Assembly (NCBI RefSeq): GCF_000003195.3
Contig: NC_012874.2
Coordinates: forward strand, 62,811,768 to 62,875,767
Reading direction: 5' to 3'
Length of the DNA: 64,000 bases
From: Sorghum bicolor
Lineage: Eukaryota; Streptophyta; Magnoliopsida; Poales; Poaceae
Shown piece by piece: positions 57,813 to 64,000 of the stretch (within the stretch, counting starts at the first letter, position 1; each line of letters opens with the position of its first letter). The position numbers and the translations under genes were made by a program. The notes below the pieces were generated by a model. The model had not been told where the DNA came from. It searched no databases and worked only from the letters and a program-made list of their open reading frames with translations.

Positions 57813-59318
57813 GCTCTTGCTCATGACGACAACATCGTCGACGTAGGCTATGATGTTTCTCTGTAGCTGACTTCCTAGAACCTTCCCCATCATTCTGGAG
57901 AAGGTTGCTCCAGCGTTTTTGAGACCTTCTGGCATTCTGGTGTAGCAATACGTGCCGAATGGGGTTGTGAAGCTTGCCTTTCCTTCGTCTTCTTTTTTGA
58001 GCCAAATTTGGTGGTAACCAGAGAAACAGTCCAGCAGTGAGAATCTCTGACAACCAGCTGCTTTGTCCATAGAGGTATCTATCCTTGGCAAGGGGAAGGA
58101 GTCTTTGACACAAGCCTTGTTGAGATCCGTAAAATCTATGCACATTCTCATTTTGCCATTTTTCTTGGGGACCAAGACCACATTTGCCAACCATTCCGGG
58201 TATATGACTTCTCTGATGACCTTTGCGTCCAGGAGTCTTTGTACCTCTGCCTTCGCGGCTAAGGTTCTTTCTTCAGACATTTTTCTCTGTCTCTGCTTCT
58301 TCGGCCTCATTCTCGGATCAATGTCCAGCGAATGCTCTATTATGTCTCTGCTGACTCCTTGTAGGTCAGCGGCACTCCAAGCGAAGATATCTTGGTTCTT
58401 TTGCAACACGTCTAGCAATTCGAGTTCCTCCTCTCTACCAAGGGTGGCGGAGATGGTGACCTTCTTATCTGGAACAGCTTCCTGTAGAGGGACACACTTC
58501 GTTTCCTCCTGATCAGCCAGGTCTGTTTTCCCCCTTGGCATGTCTGGTGGCTGGGAAGCTTCATGCTGCGTAGAGTCTACGGAGTTTATGTTCCGGAAGG
58601 ACTTGTAGATTGCTTTCTCTATGTTCCTTGCCTCCTTTTGACTTCCGTGAACCGTTATCACTCCGTGCAGAGCCGGGATTTTCATGCACAGGTATCCCAT
58701 ATGAGCGGCCGCATTGAACTTGTTCAAGAATCCTCGCCCGAATATGGCATTATATGGGTAGTGCAAGTCTACCACATCGAAGGTGACGTACTCTGTTCTT
58801 GCGTTCTCCATTGTGCCGAAGGATACGGGCAAGGCGACCTTCCCCAGAGCATGTATCTGCTTTCCTCCGAACCCGATCAAAGGTGACTCCGAAGGTTGGA
58901 GCTGGCTTCTGCTGAGCTTCATTTGGTCGAAGGTCCCGGCAAATATTATGTCTGCGGAACTTCCTGAGTCCACTAAGATCCTGCTTACTCCCCAACCCGC
59001 GACATTCGTTGTTATGACCAGGGCATCTGTGTGAGGGTAGTTTTCCAACCTTAGATCTTCCTCAGTGAAGGTTATTGGGGTTCTGGACCAATCAGTGCGT
59101 CTCACTGGTCCTTGAACTGCAACGTTGTTAACGAGCCGGAGGTGATCCTTCTTCTGTTTCTTTGTCTGGAACTCCATTGAGGACCCTCCAGCTATTGGTA
59201 AGATCATTCCAATCGTGGGCAGGGGTGTATGAGGGCCGATCTGATTATCAGGGTGGCGTTCGGTTTTTGGTGGTGGTGGGGCTTGGAGTAGCTGTAGCTG
59301 GTTTGGGGGAGGAGGTAG
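57792..59318 (-). CDS. Tat Pol, protease and truncated RT
   Basis: The open frame starts after the TAG at 59319-59321; the first Met is at 59207. The protease active site is [11 protein letters not shown], with Asp near 58970, and the domain continues to [11 protein letters not shown] linker follows, then RT with [59 protein letters not shown] and YVDD at 57834-57845. The frame ends about ten residues later. The RT thumb and connection and nearly all of RNase H are missing, replaced at about 57805-57812 by the RNase H end in another frame. The palm motif survives but the enzyme cannot be complete. Confidence 0.88.
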   Translation of the reverse strand, partial: LPPPPNQLQLLQAPPPPKTERHPDNQIGPHTPLPTIGMILPIAGGSSMEFQTKKQKKDHLRLVNNVAVQGPVRRTDWSRTPITFTEEDLRLENYPHTDALVITTNVAGWGVSRILVDSGSSADIIFAGTFDQMKLSRSQLQPSESPLIGFGGKQIHALGKVALPVSFGTMENARTEYVTFDVVDLHYPYNAIFGRGFLNKFNAAAHMGYLCMKIPALHGVITVHGSQKEARNIEKAIYKSFRNINSVDSTQHEASQPPDMPRGKTDLADQEETKCVPLQEAVPDKKVTISATLGREEELELLDVLQKNQDIFAWSAADLQGVSRDIIEHSLDIDPRMRPKKQRQRKMSEERTLAAKAEVQRLLDAKVIREVIYPEWLANVVLVPKKNGKMRMCIDFTDLNKACVKDSFPLPRIDTSMDKAAGCQRFSLLDCFSGYHQIWLKKEDEGKASFTTPFGTYCYTRMPEGLKNAGATFSRMMGKVLGSQLQRNIIAYVDDVVVMSKSKELHLH

Positions 59319-60948
59319 TGACTACTGGTGGGGTTGCGGGGTTTCGATGTACGTAATGTGTGGAGGTCGTGGAGGAACATAGTTTGGTGGAAGGTTGTGG
59401 TCCGCGGTTTGCTGGGCTGGGCGCCAAGCTGGTAGGAAGCTGGGATAGTAAGCGGAGGCTAGCGCGCTGGGCTGAAGTGGAGCTGGGTGCTGCTGGCTCG
59501 AACCTCCGACGTATGAATGGTAGAAGGTTTGAGGGAATGTGTGATTTACTTCCCGAGGTTGAGCAACTGGTATCGGAGGTTGCGGAGCTGACCTGCTCTT
59601 GATCCTCTCCTGAGTTTCTTTTGCATCTGGGCAATCTCTGGTGGAGTGACCCTTCTCCTCTCCATGGAAGAAACAATACTGTTTCCGTGGTCGCTGACTT
59701 TGATTTTTTCGCCATCCCGCATTTCGACCCCCTCTTCCAGCTTGATTGGCTATGCGTTCCGAGCTTCGCGCTTCCGCTGGTGGATGGTTATTTTCCGACC
59801 TGTCATTTTTCGGTTGCTCGATATTCATCATCTGTCCACCAGCCTCTCGCTGTGGCCGGCGTTCATCCTGGCTGAGGTTCTTCTTCTGTGAGTTTCTATC
59901 ATTGCTCTGCCTCTTCTGAGAGTTTTGGTCTTCCAACCTTTTGCGGTAGTCGTTGTCTGACCTGCAATACTTCTCAAACTCGTGGTACAGCTCATGCATG
60001 GATGCTGGCTTTTCTCTGGCCAAAATGAGCCGCGAAGGGCCCTATGCGAAGACCCTTGATGGCCGCTTCAATGGAAACCTCCTCCGGCACGCCGGGTGCT
60101 CTCGCCTTAGTCTGCACGAACCTTTGGAAGTACTCCCGCAGTGCCTCTCCCTGATTCTGGCGACACTGGAACAGGTCCGTGGAGGTTAGTGATTCAACCG
60201 CGAATCCCTGGAAATTCGCTAAAATCTTGTCTCGAAGGTTCTCCCATGAATAGATCGACCCGGGTCTGAGCATCGAGTACCACGCCAAGGCATCTCCCTC
60301 GGCTGCGATCACGAAGGATTTTGCCATCACAGTTTCATTCCCTCCAGCTGAGGCCACGGCTGCCTCGAAACTCATCAGGAATTGGCGCGGGTCTGCCTTT
60401 CCGCTGAATTTAGGGAGCGTGATAGGTTTGTAGGTTGTTGGCCAAGGCGAGGTCTGCAATCCTTCGGACAAGGGGGATCGAAGGTCCAACGCGCCCCGCA
60501 GCATGCCACCGTAGTTTGCCGGTTGCACATCTAATGTCGGGCCGGCGCAGGTCAGAACAGCGGGCTGGATCGTCGGCTGAGGTGAAGGTTGCATGCTAAG
60601 GATTTCTGCCTGCAGAAGTGAAAGCTGCTGCCTGATCTCGGCCGCTTGCGTCGCGGCCACCGCTGCCTCTTGGCTGGCGGCGTAGGCAGCAGCGATCCGG
60701 TCTCGCTCTCGCTGAAGGTTCTGCAATTGCGCTTGCAGCTGCTGGAGCTCTTGCGTGGCCGTGGGTTGCGTCGGGCCCGCGGCGGGAGGAGGTTCCTGGC
60801 GTGTTTCCGGCTGCTCATTCTCTGGTTGCCCGCCCTCAGAACCTTCTCCCTCTACGGTCGCGTACGTGCTCCGCACGGCCCTCCTCGGCCTTCCTCTCCT
60901 GGAGGGCTCTGCCCGAGGTCCTGTGGTGCTTGCTCTCTTTCCAGCCAT
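59319..60948 (-). pseudogene. Tat Gag, one frameshift and terminal TAG
   Basis: The N-terminal half is at 60948-59992. It has a basic start, a Gln/Ala-rich coiled segment (ELQQLQAQLQNLQRERDRI) and the Gag core (LPKFSGKADPRQFLMSF, AWYSMLRPGSIYSW, FQCRQNQGEALREYFQRF). A one-base shift near 60020-60025 moves the frame; the C-terminal half (60023-59322) has ELYHEFEKYC, an Arg/Lys/Gln-rich stretch and a CCHC-like knuckle (YCFFHGEEKGHSTRDCPD). A TAG at 59319-59321 separates Gag from the in-frame protease. Gag would form the particle and bind RNA; this copy is damaged in the middle. Confidence 0.88.
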
Positions 60949-60963
60949 CGCAGGTTATACTTC

Positions 60964-60983
60964 GGCCCCACGGTGGGCGCCAA
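60964..60983 (-). promoter_or_regulatory. primer-binding site of Tat element
   Basis: The minus strand reads TTGGCGCCCACCGTGGGGCC immediately inside the 5' LTR. I associate this form with Tat/RIRE2-type elements; the tRNA identity is not asserted. Confidence 0.75.
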
Positions 60984-61768
60984 TGTTGGGGAGATGCTCT
61001 CCGCACTCCCCAGCAGTACGGTGAATAGTGAACCTTCTCACTCGGTGCCGTGAGAGGTCTGAGCTCCAACGGACAGCAGGCTCACTAGTAGGTGAAAACA
61101 GTGAATGCTCTCTCCTCTTTATTAATGGCGGTATCGCGCCCCTTATATAGGGCCTGGAAACCGATCTAATGACATTTACATAAATGCCCCGTGACGGTGG
61201 GGGAATATTCCAGTATATTCTTTCATCGCAGTCTACTGACCCTAATACACCTGCGTAATTTCACATTAAGCCCTTCGTTCATCCTCTGACTGGGGCCTCA
61301 GCTGACCGGAGGCTTGGATCCTCCGCCCAGTTGCGGATCCTCCGACGCTTTGGTGCCGGAGGTTCCTCGGCCCGGCTGGGCCGGAGGTTGCTCGACCCGG
61401 CCACCCCGGGAGCTCCTCCTTAGCCTGGTCCAGTCGGAGGTTCCTCGGCCTGGCTGCGTTCTCGCCATCCTCGGACCCGGGAAGGTCCCCCGGGGGTTCC
61501 TCCTTAGCCTAAGCGAGTCGGAGGTCTTCGGCCTGGCCGCGTTCTCGCCATCCTCGGACCCGGGAAGGTCGGAGGTTCCCCCCTTTCCTTGTTTGTGGGC
61601 CTCCGCCGGTGTCTCAGTCCATGCACACACTTAGCACGACCAGACGAGTCGTCAACATTAGTATTTTCCAGTGAAGGATATCCTTCGACGCTTCAGGCGT
61701 CGGAGGTTCCTTGGGTGAAGGATAACCTTCGACGCTACCAGGGGGAAGGATGCAGCTGTTCCCCAACA
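60984..61768 (-). repeat. 5' LTR of Tat element
   Basis: A 785-bp LTR identical to 49554-50338 in a line-by-line comparison. The minus-strand TATATAAGG word at 61141-61150 is the likely promoter of the genomic transcript. Confidence 0.95.
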
Positions 61769-63042
61769 CAATTCTATGCCAGTCCCTTAGGTTTCTCCCC
61801 ACTAAATTACGACGGAAGGAGATGTTTAAAGGGGCGGTTGCAAGGATACTTGCCACCGAGGCTTGTTTTCTTCTCACAATATTGTATAACGAAGAGAATT
61901 TAGTTTTGAGTGGTTGGTTGCCCAGCTAGGTGCTCATCCAAAAACGAGTTTGTGAACCGTCTTTCACCTTAAAAGACCCGAACCCCATGAAAGTATCTTT
62001 AACTTTCATCATGCCTTTCCAAAATTGGGAATCTGTCGGTTTTTTAGTACAACTTCTTATGGTTTTGTCTCTTATGTATTTATTTTGTAAGAGTTCTTGC
62101 CACAACCCATCCTCATTTACTAATTTAAAAAGGCATTTACTCAACAAACATCTATTCTATATGTCCAAATTTCGTATGCCTAGGCCTCCTTGGATTTCAG
62201 GTTGACACAAGATTTCCCAATTGGCCAGTCTATACTTGCGCTTGTGTTGGTCATTTTGCTAGTAGAATCTTGATCTAAAACAGTCAGATTTTCTAAAACT
62301 CCTTTTAGGAGTTCAAAAATGACATCATAAATATTGGTAAACTAGAAAACATCGAGTTTATTAAGATCAAGCGTCCTCCTGCTGAGAGCATCTTGCCTTT
62401 CCAACCACTAAGCTTTTTCTCAATTATATTTTCGATGATCTGCCAATCTTTGTTACTCAATTTCCTAGTGTGCATAGGCAAACCTAGATACTAAAACGGA
62501 TAGTTTCCCAACCCACATCCAAACAGCTGTGAGTAAAACTCTTCACGCTCCTTTGCTTTGCCAAAACAGAAAATCTCACTCTTGTGAAAGTTTATTTTTA
62601 GCCCCGAAAAGTTGCTCAAAGGTACTTAAAATTAATTTCATATTTACATCCTTGTCCAAATCATGACTCATGAAGATCACAGTGTCATCTGCATATTGGA
62701 GGATGGAAAGACCATCTTGGACAAGATGGGGAATAACCCCTTCCACCTGATCTACTTCCTTTGCCTTAGCAATGAGTATGGCCAACATGTCTACTACTAT
62801 ATTGAATAATATTGGAGACATTGGATCACCTTGTCTTAGGCCTTTCCTTGTTTGGAAATAAGAACTAGGTTGGTCATTAACTTTAATATTTACATTACCT
62901 CCTCGCGTGCACTGTTGTATCCATGAACACCAGTTCTGTGAGAAACCTTTCATCTTTAAAGTTTGTTGCAGAAAGCTCCATTTGACTTTATCATAAGTCT
63001 TTTCAAAATCAATTTTAAAGATTATCCCGTCTTGCTATATCT
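61769..63042 (-). pseudogene. LINE ORF2 reverse transcriptase part
   Basis: This is the RT of a plant L1-type element. Near 63035-62990 is a block like IIFKIDFEKTYDKVKW, then FQTRKGLRQGDPMSPILFNI near 62855-62795 and the catalytic YADD at 62684-62695. A frame break lies near 62590. More C-terminal parts (LFKLVNEDGLWQELLQNKYI, near 62130-62070) follow up to the Tat insertion at 61768. The N-terminal endonuclease and ORF1 are absent because of 5' truncation. Confidence 0.85.
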
Positions 63043-64000
63043 GAGCCTTTTGACAGGGTACGTAGTACCTGTTTTCATCTACTGAAAGATCCAATTTATG
63101 GTGCCTTCATATTATGCGCACCTAGACCTCCTGTCCCTCCTTAATTAGTGTTCTTATTGGCACGGACAATGAGCTTGGTATGTGTATTCAAAGTTTAGTT
63201 GCACCGCACAACTCTGTAAGCATTGAAATTCTATCTGAATGAAAATATGCCAGCATAACTATGCTGCAAACATGCAAGTTACACAACCTTTCGGATTGAA
63301 ATAGGTTTATTGATGTCGCTATTTAATTACCTTTCAGATTGAAAATATGCCAGTGTAACTATGCTGCAAACATGCAAGTTACACAACCTTTCAGATTGAA
63401 ATACGTCGACAGGGCCATCCTCATCCTCAAGACGCAGCGCCTTGGTTTTTCCCATACGGCGCCCTGATTGGAGTCGTGTCACAGCACCGATCCAGGCCGA
63501 CGTATCTGCCTGCTGATCGGGAGTGAAGAGAAATTGTCTCCTTGTAATTCCATGCTACAGTCCAGGATTCCCAGTGAACGTTAAAACTGCTAAGGCTCCG
63601 TTCAGTTCCCACTTCCCAGGGATTCAAGCCCTGGAACCAATCCCACCGGAAATAGCTGTGCAATTTGTTTAGCTAGATCTTCACCAAGAACTATTCCTGC
63701 CAGAAAAAGTCCTACGAACGGGTCCTAATTTTGTTCGTCCAAACATCAATACATCAGTTTCTAGAGCGCATCCCAAAATTCGTATTTGCTTTTGCTACAC
63801 GTTACAGTGTATTACAATAATTGGTGTTGGATTTGTGGAGCGCAGAGTAGGCGTGGTGGACGGTAAACAGAAATACGGAAAGTTAATACAACCAGACACC
63901 CTAAAGGATAAGGAGAGGGCCGGGCGAAAATCAGCGGTGAAAAATTTTACCTTTTTATTATTAGGTATAGAAGTATAAATATAGATTATCTAATGAATGT
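63043..64000. other. non-coding flank with a short tandem duplication
   Basis: No gene is supported. A ~63-bp unit occurs at 63240-63302 and 63343-63405 (GAAAATATGCCAG, then CTATGCTGCAAACATGCAAG, then ACACAACCTTTC.GATTGAAATA), almost unchanged. GGCTCCGTTCAGTTCCC near 63593 resembles MITE ends, but no partner was found. The last 60 bases are AT-rich. Confidence 0.5.

Larger units (their letters stand above)
49554..61768 (-). mobile_element. Tat-lineage Ty3 retrotransposon with antisense gene
   Basis: The element is 12,215 bp, oriented on the minus strand: 5' LTR 60984-61768, then gag, protease, RT, integrase, a long 3' region, and the 3' LTR 49554-50338. The primer site next to the 5' LTR reads TTGGCGCCCACCGTGGGGCC on the minus strand, a form I associate with Tat-lineage elements. 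The purine tract next to the 3' LTR is AAAAAGGGGGGAAC. Both LTRs are 785 bp and identical at every base I compared, so insertion was very recent. Damage to Gag-Pol is nonetheless substantial: a Gag frameshift, a stop between Gag and protease, and deletion of the RT thumb and RNase H. An oppositely oriented gene occupies 50700-55200. Confidence 0.95.
49549..61773. repeat. 5-bp target duplication CAATT around Tat element
   Basis: CAATT at 49549-49553 and 61769-61773 flanks the TG...CA ends and lies inside LINE coding sequence. Confidence 0.93.
48717..63042 (-). mobile_element. 5'-truncated LINE, split by the Tat element
   Basis: The pieces are 48717-49553 and 61769-63042. On the minus strand the element begins inside the RT domain near 63042, reads leftwards, continues across the Tat insertion and ends with a run of A residues (TTTTTTTA at 48724-48731 on the plus strand). 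Truncation at the 5' end plus a 3' poly-A is typical of LINE insertion. A target duplication was not identified. Confidence 0.82.

Noticed and set aside
59319..59330. Programmed readthrough at the Gag/protease TAG
   Set aside because: The 3' context does not fit the known CARYYA motif, so a plain nonsense change or unknown mechanism is as likely.
1..64000. CRISPR arrays, operons, tRNA or rRNA genes
   Set aside because: No regularly spaced direct repeats with unique spacers, no cloverleaf-like sequence that I could support, and all gene features are eukaryotic.

Overview
The window looks like nuclear DNA of a grass (Poaceae; a panicoid such as a sorghum relative is an inference only). The reasons are GC-rich, largely intron-poor host exons, plant gene families (laccase, UDP-glycosyltransferase), nested LTR retrotransposons, CACTA, hAT and Mutator-type elements, and a 242-bp GGCCTTGTTTAGTTC-ended MITE of a type familiar from grasses. 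No prokaryotic gene, CRISPR array, tRNA or rRNA was recognised.

Layout. 1-3060: a CACTA-like repeat scrap, then a laccase gene (1013-2993) with all four copper motifs but two 1-bp frameshifts. 4122-5084: a small foldback CACTA-like element. 5459-7063: a solo LTR with a 5-bp TSD. 8459-17637: a complete Athila-like Ty3 retrotransposon on the minus strand, with gag and two tandem retropepsin domains but no reverse transcriptase or integrase. A 947-bp Mutator-type MITE sits inside one of its LTRs. 18660-20933: the 3' half of a copia element. 21144-23620: a tandemly duplicated non-coding segment that leads into a UDP-glycosyltransferase pseudogene (23950-36137). That pseudogene is split by two copia elements (24301-29613 and 30347-35545) and one hAT MITE (29843-30034); target-site duplications show where the gene pieces rejoin.

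36403-46341 is a DNA-transposon cluster. It holds a CACTA left end interrupted by a 2.76-kb hAT element (37624-40382, exact 8-bp TSD), simple repeats, and a CACTA element with a decayed TNP2-type transposase on the minus strand. 46342-48700 is non-coding with a tandem duplication and a Tourist-like MITE. 48720-63042 is a 5'-truncated LINE on the minus strand, split by a 12.2-kb Tat-lineage Ty3 retrotransposon (49554-61768) whose two 785-bp LTRs are identical by eye. 63043-64000 is non-coding.

The most interesting part is the Tat element. Its pol is deleted through the RT thumb and RNase H. Opposite the retroviral-type genes, between integrase and the 3' LTR, lies a gene with its own TATA box, nine phase-compatible exons (50847-55110, about 1,170 codons) and a single in-frame stop. 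Its first exon carries the gypsy-associated antisense domain (Transposase_28 type) and its last exons encode a part I do not recognise. Two other points stand out: the tandem retropepsins of the Athila-like element, and the hAT element that keeps DNA-binding and dimerisation regions but has lost its catalytic core. Host coding content is therefore small: one damaged laccase and one UGT pseudogene.
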